This document shows, in pieces, positions 44,138 through 53,590 of a DNA stretch of 64,000 nt. This stretch comes from CAZCBX01 sp964497185. GTDB lineage: Bacteria > Bdellovibrionota_G > JALEGL01 > JAGRMV01. The stretch covers positions 124,001 through 188,000 of the forward strand of contig CAZCBX010000001.1 of NCBI GenBank assembly GCA_964497185.1, given 5' to 3'. The position numbers and the translations under genes are program-made. The notes below the pieces were generated by a model. That model saw only the letters and a program-made list of their open reading frames with translations. It made no database searches and was not told where the DNA came from. How positions within the stretch are numbered: position 1 is the stretch's first letter; every line of letters begins with the position of its first letter.

Positions 44138-44785
44138 TTAAGGGTTTTGGGTCTGTTGTTTGGCTTGGGCCATCAATGCTTGAAATCGCTCGCGTTGGTC
44201 CTCGTTTACAATGGCGTTGGGGTCAATGTTGTTTAAATGATGCAGTGATACATCATATTTATCGACCCGTTGATAGTAGTTGGCCAGGTACAATTGTTTT
44301 TCAATTTCTTTTTCCAAACATTGCTGAATGTAGGTGCGGGCTTGCTCGGCTTCGGGGGAGGCCGGCCATTTCACGGCAAGCGTTTGAAACGTGCGTTTGG
44401 CCGTTAGCACTTGTTGCAGGTCTTTTTGTGCACTGCGTGGGGCTTGTTTTAGCTGGGCTTTGCCAAGCGAAAGCCAAGCATATTGGATTTCGCTGTGCAG
44501 CGGGTAAAGGGTGGTGAATTGGTGGTACTCAATTTCAGCATCAATGTATTCACCGGCCTCAAAGTAGCTATCTGCCAGACGCAAGCGGGCTTGTTTGACA
44601 AGCGGGCTTTCAGGAAACCGGTTTTTAAGCTGTGAAAAAAAATCAATGGCAGACAGGTACCGCTCACGCTCAAAATATTTCATGCCCTGGGTATAGAGCG
44701 TTTGATCCTCTTTAATTTTGGCTGGATTGGATTGTGCGCATGCGGCGAGCGCAAGCAGAAGGAAGCTGATTAGGATGCGTGTCAT
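44138..44785 (-). CDS. bamD: Outer membrane assembly lipoprotein BamD
   Basis: A 215-residue lipoprotein (MTRILISFLLLALAAC, Cys16) followed by five TPR-like repeats (LYTQGMKYFERERYLSAIDF; PLVKQARLRLADSYFEAGEY), matching BamD/ComL. BamD is an essential part of the BAM complex that folds outer membrane beta-barrels. The longer frame to 44848 is rejected because it places 21 residues before the signal peptide. It is divergent from the FHA operon across 117 bp that contain a GTGCACA direct repeat at 44829 and 44841. Confidence 0.9.
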   Translation of the reverse strand: MTRILISFLLLALAACAQSNPAKIKEDQTLYTQGMKYFERERYLSAIDFFSQLKNRFPESPLVKQARLRLADSYFEAGEYIDAEIEYHQFTTLYPLHSEIQYAWLSLGKAQLKQAPRSAQKDLQQVLTAKRTFQTLAVKWPASPEAEQARTYIQQCLEKEIEKQLYLANYYQRVDKYDVSLHHLNNIDPNAIVNEDQRERFQALMAQAKQQTQNP

Positions 44786-44859
44786 GTGTAGTCGTCTATC
44801 GCCTTTCAAAAAGTCTGTAAAGTATCGTGTGCACAACATCGTGCACATCGGTCAGATTG

Positions 44860-44888
44860 TGATAAAATACATGGTGTTAACGCGTTAA
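44860..44888 (+). promoter_or_regulatory. Extended -10 and 12-bp palindrome before the FHA/kinase genes
   Basis: TGATAAAAT (44860-44868) is an extended -10. Eight bases later a perfect palindrome TTAACGCGTTAA (44877-44888) covers the expected transcription start, the position of a repressor operator. An AAAGG SD lies between it and the TTG at 44903. Confidence 0.45.
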
Positions 44889-44902
44889 AGGTTGCACATT
44901 CA

Positions 44903-45670
44903 TTGAATACAGACAATGCAAGATTAAAAATGCCCCCATCGCTCGGGGCGGTTCTGGTTTTTACCGATGGCGCTGAGGCCGGTCGTCAGTTTCCTTTGGT
45001 ATTTATGCGCACGGTGCTTGGGCGAACCAAAGGCGATATTCTGATTCGCGATTTGTCTGTTTCGTCCAAACATGTGGCCATTGATTATCGGCGCGGTAAA
45101 TTCCACGTGGTCGATCTGGAGAGCCGCAATGGCGTTTTCTTAGGTGAAGAAAAAGTGCGCGATCATCATGTGTTTATTGATCAGCCTGTGCGGGTGGGCG
45201 ACAGCTTGTTTCATATTGAGCTGGACGTGGACAAAGCCGAAATGCTCCGCCAGCAACAAACGCATATGGGTGCGCCACAACGAGGTCTTAAGCAGCTTTT
45301 GCGCGATGAATTTTTTCGCGCCAGCGCAGACCAAACCAAAATCACATCCACCAAGCCGGCTACCGGCAAACCCAAGTTTATGAAAGTGCGGGTGGAGTTG
45401 CCCAACGGCAAAAGCATCAAGCTGAAATACGTAAAAGCCAAAATTTATGTCGGTCGAGAAGATGCCGAATTGGTGTTGCAGGACATCGAAGTGTCCAGAA
45501 GACACGCCATGTTCGAGCGCCTGGACAACAATCAAGTCATTATACAAGATCTGGCCTCAGCCAACGGCACGCATGTCAATGACAAGCGAATAGAGCGCGC
45601 GGTGTTAAAAAAAGGAGATCGCGTAAAAATGGGCCAAACCATCATTGAGTTCATGGGGGTATTTCAATGA
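44903..45670 (+). CDS. Double FHA domain protein
   Basis: A 255-residue cytoplasmic protein with two FHA domains: residues 15-108 (VLGRTKGDILI, S54-K-H, N76-G) and 160-252 (VGREDAELVLQDIEVSRRH, N221-G). Each should bind phosphothreonine peptides. Start: TTG at 44903, supported by the AAAGG SD; an ATG at 44930 would begin just before the first FHA strand. It overlaps the next FHA gene by 4 bp and is 0.8 kb before the Ser/Thr kinase, so these three genes probably form one phosphosignalling module. Confidence 0.88.
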   Translation: MNTDNARLKMPPSLGAVLVFTDGAEAGRQFPLVFMRTVLGRTKGDILIRDLSVSSKHVAIDYRRGKFHVVDLESRNGVFLGEEKVRDHHVFIDQPVRVGDSLFHIELDVDKAEMLRQQQTHMGAPQRGLKQLLRDEFFRASADQTKITSTKPATGKPKFMKVRVELPNGKSIKLKYVKAKIYVGREDAELVLQDIEVSRRHAMFERLDNNQVIIQDLASANGTHVNDKRIERAVLKKGDRVKMGQTIIEFMGVFQ

Positions 45671-46419
45671 AGCATATGCGCGTTAAAGTGACCCTTACCG
45701 TCATTGAAGGTGAGGATTACGAAAAAACGCAACAGGTAAACAAAACCCCGTATGTGCTCGGGCGAGCCAAAGCCGATTTTGCGATCAGCGATGGCAAGGT
45801 GTCGGGTACCCATGCGCAAATCAATGTGGAGGGAAAAAAAGTCTGGTTGGAAGATTTAAATTCACGAAACGGCACCGTGGTCAATGGGGTAGAAATTACC
45901 AAACGTCAGCTGCGTGACTTGGATGTACTAGAATTGGGTTTTACCAAAATTCAAGTCAACATTGTGGACAACCTTCAAGCGCTCAAAGATATGACCTCGG
46001 TGGACGAGCAAACCGATTTAAGCAAAGACATTGGCACGTTGATCGAGGATGAACTGGACAAGTTTTCAAAATGGGATTTATCCAACCCTGGTTCCAAACT
46101 CCGTGACGACCATGGGCACATGCCCATGGGGTTAAAAGTAATCAAAGGGCCAGACAAAGGAAAAGTGTTTTATTTTCCCCAAAAGAAAATTGTCATGGGC
46201 CGCGGCCAGGTCGATTTGTTGCTGAAAGACTCCGAAACTTCGCGCACCCATGCACAAATTGACGTGCTGGAAAACGGGCAAGTGGTGGTGAAAGATTTAG
46301 ACTCCACCAATGGCACTTGGTTTCGTGGAGAGCGCATCCAAGAGCAAATCCTCGAGCCGGGCGACTACTTCCAAATAGGGCATACGGTTTGCCAGCTCTT
46401 TGTGGACCCGCCCGAATAA
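45667..46419 (+). CDS. Double FHA domain protein
   Basis: A 250-residue protein with two FHA domains: residues 8-100 (YVLGRAKADFAISD, S46-G-T-H, N68-G) and 155-247 (VMGRGQVDLLLKDSETSRTH, N215-G), joined by a helical acidic linker (105-140). The first FHA has the Arg of GR and Asn-Gly, and looks able to bind phosphothreonine. Translationally coupled (ATGA) to the upstream FHA gene. Probably substrates or adaptors of the kinase at 46499. Confidence 0.88.
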   Translation: MKHMRVKVTLTVIEGEDYEKTQQVNKTPYVLGRAKADFAISDGKVSGTHAQINVEGKKVWLEDLNSRNGTVVNGVEITKRQLRDLDVLELGFTKIQVNIVDNLQALKDMTSVDEQTDLSKDIGTLIEDELDKFSKWDLSNPGSKLRDDHGHMPMGLKVIKGPDKGKVFYFPQKKIVMGRGQVDLLLKDSETSRTHAQIDVLENGQVVVKDLDSTNGTWFRGERIQEQILEPGDYFQIGHTVCQLFVDPPE

Positions 46420-46424
46420 ATTAT

Positions 46425-46450
46425 CCGCGCAACATTGCTTTATGGCGCGG
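46425..46450. repeat. Short inverted repeat between FHA and kinase genes
   Basis: CCGCGC (46425-46430) and GCGCGG (46445-46450) can form a 6-bp stem with a 14-nt loop, just after the FHA stop. No T-run follows; it may attenuate or stabilise the operon mRNA. Confidence 0.35.
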
Positions 46451-46498
46451 TCTGATCTATCCTTTTCGTAATTTAGTTTATTAAAAAGAAGTACGCGC

Positions 46499-47590
46499 GT
46501 GCCCACAAAGTTTGGAAAATACCTCATTGAAAGAAAAATTGCCGTAGGCGGCATGGCTGAAATTTTTTTGGCCCGTACGCGCTCCGATGAACGCATTGCG
46601 CTGAAACGCATTCACCCCAACTTAATTTCAGACACCAAATTTGTGCAGATGTTTTTGGACGAAGCCCGCACCATCATTCAGCTGCGCCATCCCAACATTG
46701 TCGGCATGATGGATTTTGGCAAAGTGCACGATTCTTATTTTTTCACCATGGAATGGGTCGATGGCAAATCACTGGGTGAAGTGGTGCAACAGCAAATTAA
46801 AAAAAATGTTTTGTTTCCTGTCGATGTGGTGCTTTGGATCGGTATGGACGTCTGTGAGGGATTGGCCTACGCTCACCTTAAGCGCGATCATTACGACCAG
46901 CCGTTGGGCATCATCCATCGAGACATCAGCCCACCCAACATTCTGGTGACCACCTCCAGCTTGTTCAAAGTGGCTGACTTTGGCATTGCTGAAATTCGCA
47001 ACAAAGGCGTGCAAACCCAACCGGGTGTGATCCGTGGAAAATTTAGCTACATGTCGCCAGAACAATCGTACGGCGAAGCCCTGGATCATCGATCCGATTT
47101 GTTTAGCGTCGGCATCATGCTCTATGAATTGTTGTTGTCCAAACGATTGTTTCTTCGTGAAAACGAACAGGCCACCATTGATGCCGTCCGTCGATGCGAT
47201 ATTCCAGACCTGCATAAACAGCGGCCCGATATTCCGGAGGCCTTGAATGACGTCATCCAAAAAGTTTTATCAGAGGACCCCAAAGACCGCTACAGCGATG
47301 CCCCCTCTTTGGCCGATGACCTGGCGCGGGTCATGCGCAACCATTATCCCGAATCCACGCGGGACTCGGTGAAAATCTTTTTAAATCAGCTTTTTCCAGT
47401 ATCTGGCTTTCACATTTCAGAAGACGTGCCTGACATTGCCAGCAAACGTTTAAAAAATGTGGATCCCACCAAAATGAATACACGGGATCCATTTCCCTAC
47501 GCTTTTGTCATTAGCATGGTGCTTGCCTTGGTGGGCAGCGTGCTGTTGGTAGAGTACTTTTTTGGTTTTTTCCGGTTGGGTCTTTTTTAA
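46499..47590 (+). CDS. Membrane-anchored eukaryotic-type Ser/Thr protein kinase
   Basis: A 363-residue protein. Kinase domain residues 6-285: glycine loop IAVGGMAEIF, invariant K36 (IALKRI), E55, catalytic H140-R-D142, N147 (DISPPNIL) and D160-F-G, APE-like SPEQ. All catalytic residues are present. A single C-terminal TM helix (about 333-355) ends in eight residues, so there is no extracytoplasmic sensor. The GTG start at 46499 has an AAGAAG SD. Adjacent FHA proteins are probable targets; the FHA-GGDEF at 18030 is another candidate. Confidence 0.93.
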   Translation: MPTKFGKYLIERKIAVGGMAEIFLARTRSDERIALKRIHPNLISDTKFVQMFLDEARTIIQLRHPNIVGMMDFGKVHDSYFFTMEWVDGKSLGEVVQQQIKKNVLFPVDVVLWIGMDVCEGLAYAHLKRDHYDQPLGIIHRDISPPNILVTTSSLFKVADFGIAEIRNKGVQTQPGVIRGKFSYMSPEQSYGEALDHRSDLFSVGIMLYELLLSKRLFLRENEQATIDAVRRCDIPDLHKQRPDIPEALNDVIQKVLSEDPKDRYSDAPSLADDLARVMRNHYPESTRDSVKIFLNQLFPVSGFHISEDVPDIASKRLKNVDPTKMNTRDPFPYAFVISMVLALVGSVLLVEYFFGFFRLGLF

Positions 47591-47611
47591 AAAAACGGTA
47601 CAACCGCTGCC

Positions 47612-47869
47612 ATGTCTGACACATCATCTTTTTGGAATCAAAAACAAGTGCGCATCGACTTGCACACACCGCTTTCTTCTTTTTCTGTGCCTTCCCTGAC
47701 CCATGGTCCGGTTATGGCCTTGGATGCCACCGTGTTGCAGCAAATATCCAGTGGACTGGTGCTGGAAGTCAAAAAAGCCTACAACGCCAGAGCGCAAGAA
47801 CTGGAGTGGCCCACCAAAAATATTTTTCTTCCGTTTTCCAAAGTGGACTACATCGGGTTTGACCAATGA
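47612..47869 (+). CDS. Small conserved-looking hypothetical protein
   Basis: An 85-residue protein (MSDTSSFWNQKQVRIDLHTP...IGFDQ) with no recognised domain and no signal peptide. It fits precisely between the kinase (21 bp gap) and pgk (4-bp ATGA overlap), and its codon choice resembles its neighbours, so it is probably real. Function unknown. Confidence 0.6.
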   Translation: MSDTSSFWNQKQVRIDLHTPLSSFSVPSLTHGPVMALDATVLQQISSGLVLEVKKAYNARAQELEWPTKNIFLPFSKVDYIGFDQ

Positions 47870-49068
47870 GTATGATGTTTGCACAAAAAAAGTTGCCTTT
47901 GCTTGAAGATTTGGAGTTAGAAGGCAAGACGGTATTTTTTCGAGTCGATATGAATGCACCGGTCGACAAAGAAGGTCAAGTAACCGACGACACCCGCATC
48001 CGCAGCGTGCTTCCTACACTCGATCACTTGCTTCAACACGGCGCTCGGGTGGTCATGGCTTCGCATAGGGGCCGGCCCAAAGGCAAAGTGGTGGAGGCGG
48101 ATTCGTTGCTTCCTGTGGCGCAGCATTTGGCTGAACTGATTGATACCGAAATCACCTTTGCCGATGATTGCGTGGGCGATGGTGTAAAAAAATTACTTCA
48201 AGATGCCAAACGCCAGCTGATCGTGTTGGAGAATCTGCGTTTTCATAAAGACGAAGAACAGGGCAGCGAAGTTTTTGCACGCGCCTTGATGACCAACATG
48301 GATGCATATGTCACCGATGCCTTTGGTACGTTTCATCGTGACCATGCCAGCATCACGCAAGCCCCCCGTTTTGCCAAACAAAAAGCGGTGGGACGATTGG
48401 TGCAAAATGAACTCTCGCATCTTATGCCTTTGACCCAACAGCCGGCCAAACCCTACGCCGTGGTATTGGGCGGTGCCAAGATATCCGATAAAATCAAATT
48501 GCTGGAACAGCTTGTCAAACGCGTGGACCGATTGATGATTGGTGGCGCCATGGCGTTTACTTTTTTAAAAGCCCAGGGCATTCGCATTGGTGATTCTTTG
48601 TATGAAGAAGAAATGATTCCGTATGCAAAAAAAATCATACAGCAAGCCGATGCGCGCAACGTATCGCTTTTCTTCCCTCGGGATTTTGTCACCGTTTCAT
48701 CGCTGGATGCCATGGATGTGGAAACCACACCCACGCGTGTGATCGAGAACGGCCGCATGGGCTTGGATGTGGGGCCTTTAACCATCGAAATGTTTGGCAC
48801 GCTGCTCAATGGGGTTAAAACGATTTTTTGGAACGGCCCTTTGGGCATGTTTGAAACCAAACCGTTTGATAAAGCCACCATGGTCTTGGCCGAGCGCATT
48901 GCGCAGTTGCCCAATGCAGTGAAAATTGTCGGCGGCGGCGACAGTGTGGCGGCCGTGAATGCATCCGGGCATGCCGCAGACATGGACCACATTTCGACCG
49001 GCGGCGGCGCAACACTTCAATTTCTGCACGACCCCATGCTACCTGGCTTAAAGGCCATAGCAAAGTGA
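47866..49068 (+). CDS. pgk: Phosphoglycerate kinase
   Basis: A 400-residue Pgk: FFRVDMNAPVDKEG, ASHRGRPKG, KPYAVVLGGAKISDKI, and the ATP-site GGGDSVAAVNASG with ISTGGGATLQFL. It makes ATP from 1,3-bisphosphoglycerate in glycolysis. Followed by tpiA after 32 bp; no gap gene is adjacent. Confidence 0.97.
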   Translation: MSMMFAQKKLPLLEDLELEGKTVFFRVDMNAPVDKEGQVTDDTRIRSVLPTLDHLLQHGARVVMASHRGRPKGKVVEADSLLPVAQHLAELIDTEITFADDCVGDGVKKLLQDAKRQLIVLENLRFHKDEEQGSEVFARALMTNMDAYVTDAFGTFHRDHASITQAPRFAKQKAVGRLVQNELSHLMPLTQQPAKPYAVVLGGAKISDKIKLLEQLVKRVDRLMIGGAMAFTFLKAQGIRIGDSLYEEEMIPYAKKIIQQADARNVSLFFPRDFVTVSSLDAMDVETTPTRVIENGRMGLDVGPLTIEMFGTLLNGVKTIFWNGPLGMFETKPFDKATMVLAERIAQLPNAVKIVGGGDSVAAVNASGHAADMDHISTGGGATLQFLHDPMLPGLKAIAK

Positions 49069-49100
49069 GCATGCAATCAAGCTTTAAAAGGTAGGGCGAT

Positions 49101-49856
49101 ATGGATAAAAAAACATTAATCATCGGCAACTGGAAATTACACAAAACGGTTTCTGAAAGCATTCGCTTGGTGACGGCGCTAAAAAATCAGCTTTCAGGCA
49201 AGCAGGAATGTGACATTGCCGTGGCACCCTCTTTTGTGTCGTTGCACCCAGTGGAAATCGCGCTGAGCGATACATCCATTGCACTGGCCGCACAGCAAGT
49301 TTCACTTTATGATCAAGGCGCCTATACAGGCGAAGTCTCGGCGCACATGCTTTTGGACATCCACTGCCAATATGTGTTGGTGGGCCACTCCGAACGCCGC
49401 ACCCATTTTCACGAAACCGATGACGTGGTGGCCAGCAAACTGCAAAAAGTGTTGGAATTTGAAATGAAGCCGGTCCTCTGCATCGGCGAACCCATCGATG
49501 TGCGTGAAAAAGGTCAAGCCCTGCCTTATCTAGACGCCCAATTGCAAAAAGCGCTGCGAGGCATTTCTGCCCAGCGCATGTTGGATGTGGAAATCGCCTA
49601 CGAACCCATTTGGGCCATTGGCACCGGCAAAACAGCCTCCGTCCAAGACATTCAAGAAGTGCATGTGTTTCTACGAAGTCGCCTAACCGATTTGTATGAC
49701 AAAGCCTTGGCTCGGCACACGCGTCTTTTGTATGGCGGCTCCGTCAAACCCAACAATGCCAGTGAAATATTGGCCTGTCCCGATGTCAACGGGCTTTTGG
49801 TGGGCGGCGCCAGCCTGGATGCCGAGTCATTTCAGGCCATCATCGAAGCCGTATAA
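49101..49856 (+). CDS. tpiA: Triosephosphate isomerase
   Basis: A 251-residue TIM barrel: N11-W-K13 (IIGNWKLHK), catalytic His (VLVGHSERRTHFHETDD) and Glu (EIAYEPIWAIGTGKTAS), and the phosphate loop LLYGGSVKPNNA, GLLVGGASL. An AAGG SD lies before the ATG. Part of pgk-tpiA-secG. Confidence 0.98.
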   Translation: MDKKTLIIGNWKLHKTVSESIRLVTALKNQLSGKQECDIAVAPSFVSLHPVEIALSDTSIALAAQQVSLYDQGAYTGEVSAHMLLDIHCQYVLVGHSERRTHFHETDDVVASKLQKVLEFEMKPVLCIGEPIDVREKGQALPYLDAQLQKALRGISAQRMLDVEIAYEPIWAIGTGKTASVQDIQEVHVFLRSRLTDLYDKALARHTRLLYGGSVKPNNASEILACPDVNGLLVGGASLDAESFQAIIEAV

Positions 49857-49947
49857 TCCCGCTAGGAATTTACATTCAGTTGTGTTATGTGGATTGAATC
49901 TTCCCGTTTTGTACAAAACGAGGTTGAGTATATAGAGAGGAAGCCCG

Positions 49948-50349
49948 ATGAGCGGATTGATCACCACAGTACACATTGTCACCTGCGTATTAATTATTTT
50001 ATTTATTCTATTGCAACAAAGCCGCAATGACGGCATGGGCAGCTCATTTGGGGGCGGCGGCGGAGCCAGCAACTCGCTGATTGGTAGCCGAAGCGCCACC
50101 ACCATTCTCACCAAAATCACCACCATTTGTGCCGTCGTGTTTATGGTAACCAGCCTGACGTTGGCTCATTTTTCTTCCAGCGAAGCCGGAAAAAGCTTAA
50201 TGGAATCCGACATCCCCGCAGCCGCCCCATTGGCGCCAGCCGATATGGCTCCCATGGATGACGCACAAGGGATGGACGATGCAAACAATGAAAACGGTGC
50301 AGCTGAAGTCGCACCACAAGAGGATATGAGTAGTGAAACAGAACAATAA
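49948..50349 (+). CDS. secG: Protein translocase subunit SecG
   Basis: A 133-residue protein with two TM helices (TTVHIVTCVLIILFILLQQS; ILTKITTICAVVFMVTSLTL) around a GMGSSFGGGGGAS loop, the SecG pattern. The C-terminal 50 residues are Ala/Asp/Glu-rich and unlike E. coli. A GAGAGGAAG SD is present. tpiA-secG is a common pairing. Confidence 0.93.
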   Translation: MSGLITTVHIVTCVLIILFILLQQSRNDGMGSSFGGGGGASNSLIGSRSATTILTKITTICAVVFMVTSLTLAHFSSSEAGKSLMESDIPAAAPLAPADMAPMDDAQGMDDANNENGAAEVAPQEDMSSETEQ

Positions 50350-50445
50350 CGAGAGGTTATGTAACGCATTGAAATAAAATAATATTTTAATCGGAACTAA
50401 AGTTTACATTAAAACCGTAAACTTATCCTCCCTTGACAAGGACAT

Positions 50446-50453
50446 GGTATAAT
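50446..50453 (+). promoter_or_regulatory. Extended -10 of giant prepilin 1
   Basis: TGGTATAAT with a perfect TATAAT (50448-50453); the ATG at 50459 is 5 nt downstream, so a leaderless or near-leaderless mRNA is predicted. No SD is seen. AACTAAAGTTT lies 53 nt upstream of the hexamer and is conserved at the paralogue. Confidence 0.6.
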
Positions 50454-50458
50454 AGCTT

Positions 50459-53400
50459 ATGATGAAATCAACAACCCATAAAAAAGCCAAAGGTTTTTCA
50501 CTCATTGAACTGATGTTCACCACCGTGGGTCTGCTTATTCTCTCTGCAGCAGGATATAAGGCCATTCGCACACAAGGCATGTTTCAAACATCTGCCATTG
50601 AAGCAAATCAACAACAAAACATCGCCAGCCGAGCGTTGGACCGTTTCAAAAAAGATGCTCAAAAAATTGATCCAAACTGGGCCAAATTGGGTGTGCCCAG
50701 TGTTTTCCCGCATCCAGGTTATGCCACAGGCACCAATTTTTATCTTGCTGGTGCATCCGATCAACCGTTGCGTGATGCAGTTACATTTTTGACCATTCGT
50801 CAAGACCGAATAGGAACCTACGGTGTGCAGCAGAGTCTGCAACACCCAGCGCCTGCACCGGGTACAGCAGATTTGCAAGGTCTGTATCAAACGTGGATTG
50901 ATATCGACCCAGCCGACGTGGTGAATTGGAGCGATAGTTTTGGGGTAAATGACTGGGTGCTCGTTTATCGCAAAGGTGCATACGCGCTGGGCACAATCAT
51001 TGAAGTGGATCAAACGCCTGGAACGGCCATGCGCATCAAGCTTGAATTGCCACACCCTTTAGCAATGCAAGCTACTCAGCCCAATATTTCAGGTACCAGT
51101 TCAGGTTTTGCTGTAAGGCCTGGTGTGGTGGCGGGAAGTTATGATTATTCAAGTGCTGAAGGTTTAAGTCCCCTCACTGCTTCTACGCAAGATGATTCTA
51201 TCGTATTTGACAGCAATGAAACATTTGTGCAGGTGGTTCAGCCGATAACGTATGCCACAGAATGGTTAACCAGTAATGGTCAGCCTAAAAGTTGGAACAA
51301 CGACAATACCTATGTATTAGATAAAAAAGGCCAAAAACAACCGATGGTAGTTCGGTCTCAATACATTGATGGTCAAATGCAATATGACTATTTGGCCAAA
51401 GCCGATGAGCTTGGTTACACCTATGATGTTTTAATATCAGAAGACGCAGCCGGCAATGACTCTCTGTATGGAAATTTAACAGGTGATATTTCGCGTGATC
51501 TGGGTCGTGGCGCCAATGCAATGCTAACTGGCTTTTTTCAACTAGATGCAGATCCAAACACCCATGAAACGCCTTTTCTTGCAACGTCTAAGATTGTTAG
51601 TGTTCAAATGCACCTGGCCAATTTTGGTGTAGATCAGCGAGACAATGTGAATGCGCATACTTCAAAAAAGCGGTTGCAGCAAAAGGTTGCGTTAATGGAT
51701 GCATCCACCGATGTGAGCGAAGTTTTTTCAGGTGTGGCATCCATTGTTGCAAAAGACAGTCAAAACATCCACGAAGCGTCCGATTTGCTGCCAGATCAAC
51801 ACATTGGCAGTCCTCTCTATTTTCGACATGGCCCCAACAACGATGAATACATGATGATTCCTGTGATGGACTTTTCAGATGATCATCAGCGTGGAGGAAG
51901 TGTATTGGTGGTGGATCGAAATGGATGTCCAGTTACTTCCAGCGATTGCAGTTTTGATGCAAATTCCGTCATTTCTCTTGGCGATAACAGCACCACTTTT
52001 TATCCCACGCAAATTTCTTCCATCGAAAGTACAAACGGTGGAATTCAATTTATCATTACAGGTATGGGCGTGGGTGACCAAGGCACACGGACCCCCATGG
52101 TGGCGTCCATTCAAATGGGTGCGGAATCCGTAGAGGAACATCTTGAAAATCATCAGTCTGCCAATGGGGTTTGCTCGTTGGATTCATGTCAGCTGGTGTC
52201 TTTGCAAGGCAACGTGACAGGAGACGCTTTGCCTGATACAGCAGGCGGCATGTTGGTGCACAACGGTGCATTGTACTTTTCTGCAATGACCAAGGCCAAT
52301 AGCGAAGCGCTGGTTTTGTATCGGTCTGAGGCCACCGCGGTCCAACAGCAAAATGAAAGTGTCGATGTTGAAGCCATCGAATTGTACACCCAAGACACAC
52401 TCAATGGCCGCATCGTAACCGCCATGGCGGATAGACCAGTTCATATGGACGGATCGGATTTTGTGCCTGTCTGTTTGTCGCGTACCATTACGTGTGACCA
52501 AGGTACGATGCAGCAGCAAGAAGTAGAAGAAAACGAATCGTTTTATGCTCCCAGTGTATCAAGTTTGTGGCATTGGGTTGCGCCCACCTGTTATGCGGCT
52601 GAGAGCAATTCGGGGTCTGGCTCTGAAAATGTAGGAATTGATGTAGATGGAGAAGAAGACGGAGATGTGGGTGGTTTTAATCCCATGGGTGGCACAGAGG
52701 CTGGTGCGGGTTCAGTCAATGAACATATTTTGCAAAATGAAAATGGCCAGGAAGGCACACAGGCCAACACGGGCAACAGCTGCAATCCTCAACAAGCCAA
52801 CGATGGCAAAATTTATTTGTATGACTTGGCCGGCGTGCGTGCTCCGATACTTTTGGCCAATCACAATTACGCATGCAATTCATTGCAGAACATCGAAGGT
52901 AGTTTGCTGGTGTCTGGACGCTTGACGACCCAGATTATTTCCAACGCGGCCATCGAGCTGGCTGTCCAGAGTGATGGCGCTCAAGCTGCTCAAATATACA
53001 CCGATGAAATGACCGATCCGGTCAATGGCATTTATGCCGATGGTTTTTATGTAGATGAAGCGGCATTTACAGACTCGTCTATGCAAGAAGTGCAATCTCC
53101 CATCATTACTTGGAATAGCGGAACCCATGTGCAAGCTTTTCCCGATGGGACTTTGGGCGTGTCTATCGGTAATCGTACTGTGCCTTTTTCAGGTGGAGGA
53201 CTGGATCAACAAAACGTGATTACAGTTGACGTCCAGGCCAATGATCCCGGAGGCCGGATTGTCAGCAACATTCAGACCGATTGGACCAATTTAAATCAAA
53301 GCGATATTCGTACCGCGCAGACCATTGGTGAAGATGCGTTGGCAGACCGAAGCGTGCTTCTTGCAGGTGAACTCTATGCCAATCCCAATTATGGCGGCTT

Positions 53401-53590
53401 ACGCACAGCGCCCATGCCTATCCCATCGATCTTTCCGTCAATGGACGAACAGGCCTGGCAGAAATTTTTTGTCGATTTTTATCATCCGTCCGATATCGAT
53501 GGTCAGTATTATTACAACCAAGAAATACCGTCCGATTTGAGCATATGCGGCCAAAGTGCAGACGCAAACTTATGCACTTATGTACAATAA
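50459..53590 (+). CDS. Giant type IV prepilin-like protein 1
   Basis: A 1043-residue protein with a class III (type IV) prepilin leader: basic 12-residue leader, G12/F13 cleavage and FSLIELMFTTVGLLILSAAG, with Glu at mature position 5. Normal major pilins are 120-200 residues; this has about 1000 extra residues, beta-rich, with scattered cysteine pairs (GCPVTSSDC, CSLDSC). Compared with the paralogue it has an insertion at about residues 680-775 containing a hydrophobic WHWVAPTCYAAES and an acidic/Gly run. It could be a pilus-tip adhesin or minor pilin, as for PilY1-like proteins, but I recognise no named C-terminal domain. Followed by a 378-bp gap and its paralogue. Confidence 0.8.
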   Translation: MMKSTTHKKAKGFSLIELMFTTVGLLILSAAGYKAIRTQGMFQTSAIEANQQQNIASRALDRFKKDAQKIDPNWAKLGVPSVFPHPGYATGTNFYLAGASDQPLRDAVTFLTIRQDRIGTYGVQQSLQHPAPAPGTADLQGLYQTWIDIDPADVVNWSDSFGVNDWVLVYRKGAYALGTIIEVDQTPGTAMRIKLELPHPLAMQATQPNISGTSSGFAVRPGVVAGSYDYSSAEGLSPLTASTQDDSIVFDSNETFVQVVQPITYATEWLTSNGQPKSWNNDNTYVLDKKGQKQPMVVRSQYIDGQMQYDYLAKADELGYTYDVLISEDAAGNDSLYGNLTGDISRDLGRGANAMLTGFFQLDADPNTHETPFLATSKIVSVQMHLANFGVDQRDNVNAHTSKKRLQQKVALMDASTDVSEVFSGVASIVAKDSQNIHEASDLLPDQHIGSPLYFRHGPNNDEYMMIPVMDFSDDHQRGGSVLVVDRNGCPVTSSDCSFDANSVISLGDNSTTFYPTQISSIESTNGGIQFIITGMGVGDQGTRTPMVASIQMGAESVEEHLENHQSANGVCSLDSCQLVSLQGNVTGDALPDTAGGMLVHNGALYFSAMTKANSEALVLYRSEATAVQQQNESVDVEAIELYTQDTLNGRIVTAMADRPVHMDGSDFVPVCLSRTITCDQGTMQQQEVEENESFYAPSVSSLWHWVAPTCYAAESNSGSGSENVGIDVDGEEDGDVGGFNPMGGTEAGAGSVNEHILQNENGQEGTQANTGNSCNPQQANDGKIYLYDLAGVRAPILLANHNYACNSLQNIEGSLLVSGRLTTQIISNAAIELAVQSDGAQAAQIYTDEMTDPVNGIYADGFYVDEAAFTDSSMQEVQSPIITWNSGTHVQAFPDGTLGVSIGNRTVPFSGGGLDQQNVITVDVQANDPGGRIVSNIQTDWTNLNQSDIRTAQTIGEDALADRSVLLAGELYANPNYGGLRTAPMPIPSIFPSMDEQAWQKFFVDFYHPSDIDGQYYYNQEIPSDLSICGQSADANLCTYVQ

